64,000 nucleotides of DNA from Acidimicrobiaceae bacterium. GTDB taxonomy: Bacteria; Actinomycetota; Acidimicrobiia; Acidimicrobiales; RAAP-2. A model generated the notes under the pieces. The model did no database searches. It had not been told where the DNA came from and worked only from the letters and a program-made list of their open reading frames with translations. Position 1 is the first letter of the stretch, and each line of letters begins with the position of its first letter. Of this stretch, positions 16,823 through 24,453 are shown piece by piece. The position numbers were made by a program, and so were the translations under genes. The stretch covers positions 1-64,000 of the forward strand of contig PKWY01000038.1 in NCBI GenBank assembly GCA_003132205.1. The letters run 5' to 3'.

Positions 16823-18382
16823 TCAGAGCCCGGCGAGCGGTCCGGCGGCTTTGGCGCGCACGCGCACGGCCGGGTTGGTCATGTAGGCGATCGGGATGTC
16901 CTCGAGTTCGACGATCTCCACGTAGTGCGGATCGGCGCCCGCGCGCACGGCCTGAGCAATGGCCTCGCTGCGCGCCTCGTCGAGGACCTCGTCGCGGGTG
17001 CGCGACGAGGTCTGGTAGATCCGGTCCACCTGACCACTGATCGTGCCGATCGCGGCGCCGACGGCGTTGGCGACATCGAAGTCATCGGGTCGCAACACCT
17101 CGCTGATGCCCGGTATTTTGTCGCTCAGTAGCACGCTGCCCCCGCCGACGGCGATGAGGGGGAACTCGCCCTTGGAGAGCTTCACCCGGTCGACGGCGTC
17201 GGCCACCATTTCGTCAACGATGGCCAGCGCGCGAGCCATCACCTCACTAGAGGCGACGCCGACCGAGCCGAAGTGCGCGCGCCCGATTGCGACCGCGACG
17301 TCGGACACGGTCCAGGTATCGCCGCCGAAGATTCGCGCACGCTCGGTGAGCTGGTAGCCCACGCTGTCGGGGCCGAGGTTCACCACCCCGTCGGCTTCGC
17401 GCACGACCGTCCCACCGCCGAGGGCGATGCTCACGAGATCGGGCATCCGAAAGTTGGTCGCGATGCCCCCGATGCTGACGCCGAAGGAGGACTCGCGCGG
17501 GAACCCGTTGATCAAGACGCCGACGTCGGTCGAAGTACCGCCGACGTCGACCACGATCGCGTCGCGCACGCCCGTGAGGAACGCCGCGCCGCGGATCGAG
17601 TTCGCCGGTCCGCTACCGATAGTGAGGACCGGGAGGCGGACCGCGTCAGCGATCGACATCAGGGTCCCGTCATTCTGGGCGAAGTAGACGACCGCGTGGG
17701 CGAGGCCGGTGGACGCGAGTCCCTGCGTGATGGCACTCGTCACCGCCTGGGCGACGCCGACCAGCGCCTCGTTGAGGACCGTAGCGTTCTCGCGTTCGAG
17801 GAGCCCGAGGCTGCCGATCTCGTGGCTGAGCGAGACGTGGACGTGATCGCCGCGCAACGCCCGAATGATCTCGGCTGCGGCCAATTCGTGCTCGGCGAGG
17901 ACCGGTGCGAAGACCGAGGTCACCGCGACGTGGCGCACGTCGTCGGGCAGCGAGCCCACGAAGCGCCGCACGGCGTCGCCGTCGAAGGCGGCCAACTCAT
18001 CCCCGTTGAACTCCGCGCCGCCGTTCACGATGCACTCGCCGGCCGACACGGCGCGGCGCAGGTCCTCGGGCCAGCCGAAGAGCGGTGGGATCGCGTAGGT
18101 GGCCGGGCCCCCGATGCGCAGCACCGCGACGCGTTCGAGCCCGCGACGCTCGAGCACCGCGTTGGTGGCGTGCGTCGTTCCGAGCATCACGTGGGTGATG
18201 CGCTCCGGCGCGGCGCCCGAGGAGACGAGCAGCGACGCGATCGCCGTCTCGATGCCCGTCGTGACGTCAACGGTGGTAGCCGTCTTCACCTTGGCGACGA
18301 TGGAACCTGCGCGATCGAGCAGGACGGCATCGGTGTGAGTACCTCCGACGTCGACGCCGAGGCGAAGATCAGGCCCGGCCAC
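16823..18382 (-). CDS. Hydantoinase/oxoprolinase A-like protein (short form paired with DUF917)
   Basis: A 519-residue ASKHA-fold protein. Its N-terminus LRLGVDVGGTHTDAVLLD and the central AIVVDVGGTSTDVGVLI phosphate loop mark the HyuA family. It lacks the long C-terminal domain of the 674-residue HyuA in the same operon. This short type is commonly found next to DUF917 proteins, as here, with a 14-base overlap. Probably ATP-dependent activation of a cyclic amide or similar group. The substrate is unknown, and its division of labour with the other HyuA cannot be read from sequence. Confidence 0.82.
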   Translation of the reverse strand: MAGPDLRLGVDVGGTHTDAVLLDRAGSIVAKVKTATTVDVTTGIETAIASLLVSSGAAPERITHVMLGTTHATNAVLERRGLERVAVLRIGGPATYAIPPLFGWPEDLRRAVSAGECIVNGGAEFNGDELAAFDGDAVRRFVGSLPDDVRHVAVTSVFAPVLAEHELAAAEIIRALRGDHVHVSLSHEIGSLGLLERENATVLNEALVGVAQAVTSAITQGLASTGLAHAVVYFAQNDGTLMSIADAVRLPVLTIGSGPANSIRGAAFLTGVRDAIVVDVGGTSTDVGVLINGFPRESSFGVSIGGIATNFRMPDLVSIALGGGTVVREADGVVNLGPDSVGYQLTERARIFGGDTWTVSDVAVAIGRAHFGSVGVASSEVMARALAIVDEMVADAVDRVKLSKGEFPLIAVGGGSVLLSDKIPGISEVLRPDDFDVANAVGAAIGTISGQVDRIYQTSSRTRDEVLDEARSEAIAQAVRAGADPHYVEIVELEDIPIAYMTNPAVRVRAKAAGPLAGL

Positions 18383-19445
18383 GGTGAATCTCCTCTACCG
18401 GACGGAAGTCGAAGTCGTAGCCAAAAGCCCGCGGACTCGTGAGACGTAGTCCCCCCTCGCTGCGCCACACCGGGTCGCAAGGGAAGGCGATGACCGTCAC
18501 GCGCTGGCCGTAGCGCAGGAGTTCGGTCGAGACCGCGTCGCCGGTCTGCGTGTCGAGCACCGTAATGATGTCGGGCACCGTGGCGAGGACCCGCTCGCCC
18601 TCGAGGGCGACGAGGTTCTCGTTCTGCAGCTCGAGCCTGAGTTGGCGCCCGCTGTCGGCACGCAGCCCGTCGATCTGCGCGCTGCCGCGCGTGAAGCCAC
18701 CAGTCACGCGCCGGTCGACGTCCACGACCTTCCCCTCAATCAGGCGAAAACCATTGACCTCGCGTAGCAGCGCCTCGACTGGGTCGCCCTCGGCGTGGTC
18801 GAGGGCCCGGCCGATTCGAATGGCGAGCGACACCGTGCCGCGCACGGCGCCGGTGCGAGCTTCGGCGACGCTCATAAGGTATTCCGACGACACGGCGCGT
18901 CCTCCGAAGGCCACCGCCGTGGCACGGCAGAGGCGCTCCAGCCAGGCGCCGTCGGCCGGGTGAACGATGAGCACGTTGCCCCGCTCGTCGCTCATCACGC
19001 ACGGCGAGGGGCTGATGCCGGCAATCTCCATCGAGACCATGGGCATCTCGGGAAAGGCCCGGCCCATGCCGTCGGCGTCCACGATGGGCAGGCCGAGCGC
19101 ACCGGCGAACTCCATCGGAAAGAGGCCGTTCGCGCCGCCGATCTCTGATGACATCAGTGCCGCGACCTTTCGCCCGGTGACCTCTTCGACGCGTTCCACG
19201 ATCCATCGTGCCTCACCGCCGTTGGCAATCTTCTCGACCGCGACCGTCGGCGCGCCGACCATCCCCATCGGCAACACGAGTTCGTCGTCGGGCAAGTCGT
19301 CAAGGTCCACCAGCGTCGTCGGGCCGTGTAGCTCGAGCGCGCGCAGCGAGGCGAGAAGTCCCATCGCCGGTGATCCACCGCCACCGGCCCCGAGGATGCC
19401 GCACCCGCGAGCCTGCGCGCGCAGGGTGTCAGCATCGAGGAGCAT
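18369..19445 (-). CDS. DUF917 family protein
   Basis: Starting at ATG 19445, the 358-residue product has the DUF917 N-terminus GCGILGAGGGGSPAMG and the MSSEIGGANGLFPMEFA segment near residue 90. Family members accompany short hydantoinase-A proteins, and some have a role in S-methylthiohydantoin or hydantoin-like compound use; the reaction is not established. A TACAAT -10 box lies six bases before the ATG, so the mRNA is probably leaderless, consistent with the lack of a ribosome site. It is the first gene of the leftward operon; an in-frame extension to 19529 is not supported. Confidence 0.82.
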   Translation of the reverse strand: MLLDADTLRAQARGCGILGAGGGGSPAMGLLASLRALELHGPTTLVDLDDLPDDELVLPMGMVGAPTVAVEKIANGGEARWIVERVEEVTGRKVAALMSSEIGGANGLFPMEFAGALGLPIVDADGMGRAFPEMPMVSMEIAGISPSPCVMSDERGNVLIVHPADGAWLERLCRATAVAFGGRAVSSEYLMSVAEARTGAVRGTVSLAIRIGRALDHAEGDPVEALLREVNGFRLIEGKVVDVDRRVTGGFTRGSAQIDGLRADSGRQLRLELQNENLVALEGERVLATVPDIITVLDTQTGDAVSTELLRYGQRVTVIAFPCDPVWRSEGGLRLTSPRAFGYDFDFRPVEEIHRGRA

Positions 19446-19451
19446 CCGAGA

Positions 19452-19457
19452 ATTGTA
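19452..19457 (-). promoter_or_regulatory. -10 box for a leaderless DUF917 operon transcript
   Basis: On the minus strand TACAAT is followed by six bases and then the start ATG (19445), the spacing expected when transcription begins at the start codon. No good -35 was found 16-18 bases upstream (TGGGCC at best). This probably drives the whole hydantoinase operon. Confidence 0.45.
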
Positions 19458-19552
19458 ACGGACATCGACTACCCGGCCCACTCGACGAGAAGACGGCCGT
19501 CGCGCACCACGACCATGGCCTTTTGTCACGACCGGCGGCTACCCTATCGATA

Positions 19553-19675
19553 ATGACCATCCACACCCCTAACCGGGTGCGGGTTCATCCGGCAGTGAGC
19601 GATGCGGTCGAAAAACCATCCGGGAAGGCGATAGTCCCCCTTGCCGACTATCGGGTAGTTCGTATCCCGAGGTGA
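19553..19675 (+). CDS. 40-residue micro-ORF, homologue of the one at 5894
   Basis: ATG 19553 to TGA 19673-19675. The first 30 residues share about 17 identities with the 34-residue ORF at 5894 (VRVHPA core, then VE, P, G, A and VP). The C-terminus differs (ADYRVVRIPR, basic). There is no ribosome site, but TACCCT and TATCGA lie just upstream, so it may be leaderless. It is divergent from the DUF917 gene with 107 bases between starts. The stop overlaps a GTG (GTGA) that opens a longer frame running into the antisense of the recombinase; that frame has no recognisable content. Function unknown. Confidence 0.5.
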   Translation: MTIHTPNRVRVHPAVSDAVEKPSGKAIVPLADYRVVRIPR

Positions 19676-19749
19676 CAGATCGAATCAAGTACGGCCAAGA
19701 GCCACCAAGAAGACAGCCGCAGAACGCCCATCACTTGCAACCTGAAGGA

Positions 19750-21915
19750 TCACTCAAACCGAATGAGCCCGCAGGTGAGCAAGTCCGGCCGGTACCCCGT
19801 CATCCAGGCGATGACCGATTCGGTGGTGTAGCCACCTCTCGGACCGCGCACGAGGACACCGCGGGCCACGAGCGCGCGCGTACCGGTGTCGTCGAGGCCG
19901 CTGTACTCCTTCAGTTCACCGGCCGAGATGATCTCTCTACGTTTGCGGCCCCGACGGTCGCACTCCTCCTGGACCGACACCCTCGTCACAAACCTCTTAC
20001 CTGATGCGTCGGACTCGGCGTCAACGACGATCTTCCCTGACTTAGCCCACTCGCCCATGGAACTGTGACTGACGCCGAGGAAGCTCGCGGCCTCGGCGAC
20101 CGGCATCGACCTGAGGTGCAGATCCTCGATCCGAGAGAACTCGGTAATGAGCTCACCAGCTTGGTCCCCCGTCAACAGGAGCTGGCGCGAGTAGTTATCC
20201 ATCACGGTCTGCACGTTGAGACGCTTCACCATGGCGTAGGCCTCGTGGTAGGTGGCGCCGACCTTGTCACAGACATCCTCGATCCGCCACCAACCGTCGA
20301 AACGCTCACGGTAGGCCTCGACGTCACCGAGACGGGCCCGCCACTTGCCCTCCAGCTTCACCGCGGGGATCTGGTCGGGAAACAGACGTCGAGTAGCCGT
20401 GACCGTCATGGACAAGATCGCCGCCGCCTCGCTGGCCTCGACCCAACCGTCCTCGCACGTGCGCACCTGCCAGCCCCGCTCCTCGAGTGCAGCATCGAGC
20501 GTGGCCAGTCGGGCGCGGTCCGCACTCGCCGAGTAGGAAGGTCGAACGGTGGTGGGAACTATCAGGTTTCCGATCGAGTCAGCGATCTCGCGCTCCACTG
20601 CGGCGGCCGCCGGCTTCATGGCCTCGCAAAGGCGATCGTCAAGCGTGTAGATGAGGTCGAAGACGTCGCGACCTCCACGGTGGCCCATCGCGCGGCGCTT
20701 GACCACATCTTCGAGCCCTGGTGTCCATGCGAGGTCCGTGGCAAAGCCCTTGCGCATGTCGTGAGGTATCACCAGGTTGTCCTCGGCGATGTCCACGCCC
20801 GCGACGGCCCGGCTGACCTTCTTCAGGGCGCTGCGGAATCCCGCGGCGCCGCCCCCTTCAGACCGGATCGACGGAATGAGGCGAGCACTCGCGTCGATGA
20901 CCCCGCTAACCGGATCGGTATGGAAGTCCTCGATCACCTGGCGGATGAGCCTGGACAGCGAGTGCGGCAGGGCGATGAGCCGATAGCCGGCGTTGCTCTT
21001 GAGGGTCATCTTTCGAGTGGTGGGCACCGGACGTTCGTCTTCACCGCGCACGAGGTAGGTCCTTCCCCCTTGCGCTTCGACCAGGAGGTAGCCCCACTCC
21101 CCGTCGTCTAGGAAGTTCGAGACCAGCAAACCGTACGATTCACCGATGCGAAACCCGGCCACGCGCATCAGCCAGAGAACCAGTTGGTGAATCGCGTGCA
21201 TCTCGCCCGCGAGGCGGCGCGCCTCGGCGAACGAAATCAGGCCGGCCTTTCGCTTCGTGCGGCCCTTGGGATTCATGGCCGTGACGTCGTTCGTCAGCGC
21301 CGGCATCTCGTGGAGCTGGCCCGGGACCACCGCGACCGGGGCGCCCAGGCCGCGGGCGTAGAGGTAAACCTCACTGATGATCCAGAGCAGCTGTCCAACC
21401 ACCTTCCTGGCGTAGGTCTTCGCCTGGGGATCGACGGGGTCTCCCGGTACGGCCGGGTAGCCCGCCATCTTCCTCGTCCACTCCACCAATTTGGCTCGAC
21501 CTCTGGCGACGTCGACCTCGATCGGCCCGCCGAACGTCGGCAGTATGTGAAGTTGCAGGTTGCGAAGGACGGCCTGACCGCGCTCTGGTCCGCCGCGGTG
21601 CAGCATCACGTACTGCTCGTGGTGCCAGGCGAGTGCGTACTCCTCGAAGGTGAGCCACTCCTGCACTGCGGGCGCCGGTGCCGCTAGCGACGCCTTCGAA
21701 CCAGCCCGGGACGCTCGACCCTTCCTGGTCGGGCCGACGGCTTCGAGTCCGGACTCGAGTCGGGCGACCTGTTCGGCCATCCACGCGTCGGCGGCCGCAT
21801 CGGCGTCAGGCGCGAACGTGCCGTAGACCCGCTTTTTCAAGCCTCGTCGGAGTGGCACCGACGCGAGCCACACGCCGTCGTCCATGGTCTTGTATCCAGT
21901 GAGAGGCCTTACCAT
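19750..21915 (-). CDS. Tyrosine recombinase/integrase with a C-terminal helix-turn-helix series
   Basis: Starting at ATG 21915, which overlaps the stop of the excisionase-like gene, the product has 721 residues. An N-terminal arm-type domain is followed by a core-binding SAM-like domain (about 85-200) and the catalytic domain. Catalytic residues visible are Arg256 (GFRIGES), His385/Arg388 (HDMR), His412 (MGHRGG) and Tyr423 (DLIYTL). Usual integrases end soon after the Tyr; this one continues for about 290 residues containing four segments that look like excisionase/MerR-type winged helices (about 491-535, 542-590, 600-650, 660-710). It would integrate or excise a mobile element. An in-frame extension upstream of 21915 is not translated-looking. 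Confidence 0.85.
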   Translation of the reverse strand: MVRPLTGYKTMDDGVWLASVPLRRGLKKRVYGTFAPDADAAADAWMAEQVARLESGLEAVGPTRKGRASRAGSKASLAAPAPAVQEWLTFEEYALAWHHEQYVMLHRGGPERGQAVLRNLQLHILPTFGGPIEVDVARGRAKLVEWTRKMAGYPAVPGDPVDPQAKTYARKVVGQLLWIISEVYLYARGLGAPVAVVPGQLHEMPALTNDVTAMNPKGRTKRKAGLISFAEARRLAGEMHAIHQLVLWLMRVAGFRIGESYGLLVSNFLDDGEWGYLLVEAQGGRTYLVRGEDERPVPTTRKMTLKSNAGYRLIALPHSLSRLIRQVIEDFHTDPVSGVIDASARLIPSIRSEGGGAAGFRSALKKVSRAVAGVDIAEDNLVIPHDMRKGFATDLAWTPGLEDVVKRRAMGHRGGRDVFDLIYTLDDRLCEAMKPAAAAVEREIADSIGNLIVPTTVRPSYSASADRARLATLDAALEERGWQVRTCEDGWVEASEAAAILSMTVTATRRLFPDQIPAVKLEGKWRARLGDVEAYRERFDGWWRIEDVCDKVGATYHEAYAMVKRLNVQTVMDNYSRQLLLTGDQAGELITEFSRIEDLHLRSMPVAEAASFLGVSHSSMGEWAKSGKIVVDAESDASGKRFVTRVSVQEECDRRGRKRREIISAGELKEYSGLDDTGTRALVARGVLVRGPRGGYTTESVIAWMTGYRPDLLTCGLIRFE

Positions 21916-22274
21916 CAGGCCAACCCGGCCTTTCGCAGCGTCGAACGTAGGAACTCGATCTGCTCGTCGGCACTGCGCAAGGCGTCGCGCAGCGCGTCGT
22001 GGCGCGATCCGACGACGGCGAGCTCCTGGCGAGCCGACACGAGGTCGCGCTCGGCCCGTGAGCGGCCCGCGACCCCGGTGACGTCGGGCGTGGACAGCAG
22101 CGGGTCCAGCAGACCCGCGGCGACGAGGTCGCTCACACTGACCTCGACGGTGCCGTCGGGCCGCTGGCGCGAGTTCGGCAAGTGGCCGCCGCGGCGGTGA
22201 CGACGGATGGTGTCGCGAGACTTGACGCAGAGCGCGGCGGCCTCGTCCTGGGTCAGGTAGGTGGGCTCGTACAT
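21915..22274 (-). CDS. Excisionase-like helix-turn-helix protein
   Basis: Starting at ATG 22274 with AAGGAG nine bases upstream, the 119-residue protein opens with an excisionase/MerR-like winged helix: LTQDEAAALCVKSRDTIRRH, then GGHLPNSRQRPDG and VSVSDLVAAGLL. A C-terminal coiled-coil-like stretch (ARQELAVVGSRHDALRDALR) may mediate self-association or contact with the recombinase. The stop overlaps the recombinase ATG (ATGA), so the two are translationally coupled. Such proteins bend DNA to direct excision or act as a control switch of the element. Confidence 0.75.
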   Translation of the reverse strand: MYEPTYLTQDEAAALCVKSRDTIRRHRRGGHLPNSRQRPDGTVEVSVSDLVAAGLLDPLLSTPDVTGVAGRSRAERDLVSARQELAVVGSRHDALRDALRSADEQIEFLRSTLRKAGLA

Positions 22275-22443
22275 GGTCAACAGCTCCTTGTCGGGGCCGC
22301 AGTGACCCCATCCACCCGGACCGTTCGAGACACCATCGAACGAGGCACTCGACGTAGTTATGACGTCGCAGAGGTTCTTTGGAGTGCCGGTTGCCCAGGC
22401 CGTGCACGCAGCGGGGGCGCAAGATGGTTGCAACCACTGGGGG

Positions 22444-22468
22444 GTGCAGGGGTGTGCAGCACGTGCAG
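22444..22468. repeat. Three short direct repeats GTGCAG at helical spacing
   Basis: GTGCAG occurs at 22444-22449, 22454-22459 and 22463-22468, spaced 10 and 9 bases, followed by an inverted partial copy (TTGCAC, 22469-22474). One-turn spacing suggests a protein lying along one face of the DNA, such as the excisionase or the recombinase arm domain. Confidence 0.5.
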
Positions 22469-22530
22469 TTGCACGGGGGTTTATGGAGTAAACGGGGTCC
22501 GGACACCCCTGGAAGGGGCCCCGGACAGGA

Positions 22531-22559
22531 CGAAGGCCCAGGATTTCCCTGGGCCTTCG
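22531..22559 (-). terminator. Strong hairpin terminator after tRNA-fMet
   Basis: CGAAGGCCCAGG and CCTGGGCCTTCG form a perfect 12-bp stem with a 5-base loop (ATTTC), starting 19 bases after the tRNA 3' end. There is no long U-run, so termination may rely on the stem or work in both directions. Confidence 0.75.
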
Positions 22560-22578
22560 ACTTCGTTTATGGACTTCT

Positions 22579-22655
<77 letters not shown>

Positions 22656-22667
22656 CTGAGGTAATTC

Positions 22668-22697
22668 ATTTTACTCGCTCAACCACGATTGCTCCAA
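22668..22697 (-). promoter_or_regulatory. Promoter of tRNA-fMet
   Basis: On the minus strand TTGGAG (22692-22697) is followed by 18 bases and TAAAAT (22668-22673), a good sigma-70-type pair ending 12 bases before the mature tRNA 5' end. Confidence 0.6.
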
Positions 22698-22740
22698 ATC
22701 ACGTCGATCTCTCCCGGGTGCCTCGGTCCCCCAACTTCGA

Positions 22741-22941
22741 TCATTCAGTTTCCAGAACCTGCTCTTGAAGGACCTGCGGCCCCTCTTCAGACGCGGGACT
22801 CGGGTTCAGATTGAAGTACAGAATGAATCCGAGTGACAGAAGCGCGAGGACCACGAATGCCGCGACCAGCAACTCGAAGACCGACGCCACGGCGTGCGTG
22901 CGCCCATCATCCTTCTCGTCCGTTTCGTGATCAAGCAGCAA
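22741..22941 (-). CDS. Small single-pass membrane protein
   Basis: A 66-residue protein of unknown family: an acidic N-terminus (LLDHETDEKDDGR), one strong membrane helix at about 21-43 (VFELLVAAFVVLALLSLGFI) and a Glu/Gln-rich tail. It begins 47 bases after the glycosyltransferase stop on the same strand and may be co-transcribed. Small tail proteins of this kind are easily over-called; the clean membrane segment and absence of an overlapping gene support it. Confidence 0.5.
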   Translation of the reverse strand: MLLDHETDEKDDGRTHAVASVFELLVAAFVVLALLSLGFILYFNLNPSPASEEGPQVLQEQVLETE

Positions 22942-22987
22942 AACGGCGATCAGCCAACAGCGCTAACCCGGGGAGAGCCCGTGCAGC

Positions 22988-24229
22988 CTACGAGTCGACG
23001 ATCTCTCTGCTGGCGGTGAACACGGGCTGGCGCTGGGCGGCTTGTCGACGTTGAAGCGTCGAGCCGAGAGCAGTCGCGAGCACCGCCAACGAAGCGAGCA
23101 GGAGGGCATTTCTCGACGTGAAGGTCCATACGGTGGCCCACAGCGAACCGGGCGTTGGTCGCCTGAGCCGGTACCAGGGGGCCATCATGACGAGCGCCGC
23201 GCCGACGCACGCGCGCCCGAAGATGTCCGCGAAGCCAATCTCGAAGGGGATCACGAGCAGCAGCGGGACGAAGGAGAAGTAGTGGTCCCACGCCACGGGC
23301 GTCGCGATCACGCTGCCCAGCAGCGCCACGACCATTGAACTGAGGGCGAAGCCGCCCAGCCAAAGGTGATGGGAACCCCACAGCGCGACGGCGAGCACGA
23401 TCACGCAGACGAGCAGTTCCGCGCCCGTGGAGAGGAACCCGACATGGAACGGGGCGCGACTGAAGAAGGAGGCGAGGCTCGAGCTCGCCCGCACCGTCGC
23501 GCCTCCGGCGAAGTGCGACAGCTCCTTGTGCCCGAGCAGCATCGTCTTGACGAACTCCTGCATGCTCGAAGGCCAGATGACCCACGCGGCCAGGGTGGGC
23601 GCGGCGCCCGACACGACGGCGGTGGATGCCGCGCGCCACTCGCGGCGCACCATCCAGAGAATGATGATCGCCCCCGGATACACCTTGAGCGCGGTCGCGA
23701 GCCCGACGAGGACGCCCTTCGACGAACCCGTCACGCAGAGCGCATCCAGCACCACCGCGAGCAGGAGGATCGTCGCGGTCTGGCCCCAGGCGAGGCACTC
23801 GGTCACCGGCGGGAAGACGACGATCGAGACCAGCCCGATCCAGATGGCGAGCGCCGCCGAGGCGCGCGGGGTGAGCGCGAAGATCCTTCGAAGGACCAGA
23901 GCCAGGGCGACGACGAGAGCCGCGATGCTCAGCAGCGTCCACAGGTACGCGAGGTCGTTGAGCGGAACTACCGCCAGCGGATAAAAGAAGAGGATGGCTC
24001 CGGGCGGATAGGTGAACGCCTCCACCCTGAAGGGCACGTAGATGTTGCCCGACCTTTGGAGGTTGCGGATGTTCGCGACACGGCCGAAGAGATCCTCAAA
24101 CATGCCCATGTGGGGTGCGACCACGTAGGTGACCACCCACGCCGCGGCGAGAACACCCACGACTCCCGCCGCAATCGCGTAGGGCGTGAACCTCTCCACC
24201 CGACTCGACATGGACCGCATCACATTCAA
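22988..24229 (-). CDS. GT87-type membrane glycosyltransferase
   Basis: A 413-residue polytopic protein with about 9-10 helices of the GT-C fold. The segment YPPGAILFFYPLAVVPLNDL (about 74-93) with the preceding short acidic loop, and ATALKVYPGAIIILW (about 177-191), are typical of GT87/DUF2029 mannosyltransferases that use polyprenyl-phosphate mannose on the outer face of the membrane. In actinobacteria these build lipomannan-like or glycolipid polymers. No other envelope-glycan gene is adjacent, so the acceptor cannot be named. Confidence 0.8.
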   Translation of the reverse strand: MNVMRSMSSRVERFTPYAIAAGVVGVLAAAWVVTYVVAPHMGMFEDLFGRVANIRNLQRSGNIYVPFRVEAFTYPPGAILFFYPLAVVPLNDLAYLWTLLSIAALVVALALVLRRIFALTPRASAALAIWIGLVSIVVFPPVTECLAWGQTATILLLAVVLDALCVTGSSKGVLVGLATALKVYPGAIIILWMVRREWRAASTAVVSGAAPTLAAWVIWPSSMQEFVKTMLLGHKELSHFAGGATVRASSSLASFFSRAPFHVGFLSTGAELLVCVIVLAVALWGSHHLWLGGFALSSMVVALLGSVIATPVAWDHYFSFVPLLLVIPFEIGFADIFGRACVGAALVMMAPWYRLRRPTPGSLWATVWTFTSRNALLLASLAVLATALGSTLQRRQAAQRQPVFTASREIVDS

Positions 24230-24261
24230 CTGAAGACCCCGACTGACAACATCTGACCAAA

Positions 24262-24287
24262 AGCGGTCGACGCGACGAAAGACCGCT
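24262..24287 (-). terminator. Possible hairpin between UPF0182 gene and glycosyltransferase gene
   Basis: AGCGGTC (24262-24268) and GACCGCT (24281-24287) can form a 7-bp stem with a 12-base loop. It lies 165 bases after the UPF0182 stop and just before the glycosyltransferase start, so it may end the former transcript or act in the latter's leader. Confidence 0.35.
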
Positions 24288-24453
24288 CCTCAATCGTAAG
24301 GAGTAGTTGTTGCGATCGCGTCACATCCGCCTTAGAAATGCCTGTGACTCTTCGGTGACGCCGAGAAGAACCTCGAGATTCCGAGCGTCATTGCGCTTCG
24401 CCGGCGCCAGTGGAACGCCAGAACACGATCCCCGCTCCCACGACCGCGAAGCA

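Larger units (their letters stand above)
22275..22578. other. Non-coding control/attachment region between excisionase gene and tRNA-Met
   Basis: No gene is supported here. The stretch holds a perfect 7-bp hairpin CGTTCGA/TCGAACG (22322-22342, 7-base loop), three GTGCAG repeats (22444-22468), a compound hairpin GTCCGG...CCGGAC with an inner CCCCT/AGGGG stem (22497-22526) and the tRNA terminator. The crowding of structured sites fits a recombination or regulatory region. Confidence 0.5.

Noticed and set aside
19672..20004. GTG-started frame overlapping the micro-ORF stop
   Set aside because: After the first about 25 codons it is antisense to the recombinase, with no recognisable content. It may be the remnant of a truncated gene, but this cannot be supported.
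21916..22506. N-terminal extension of the recombinase by 197 codons
   Set aside because: It covers the excisionase-like gene in another frame and is Arg/Pro-rich; the ATG at 21915 overlapping the previous stop is the natural start.
19676..22578. Direct-repeat attachment sites for the recombinase module
   Set aside because: A direct copy of the tRNA-fMet 3' end was sought near 19680-19750 and not found; only an inverted 12-base match exists, reported separately.
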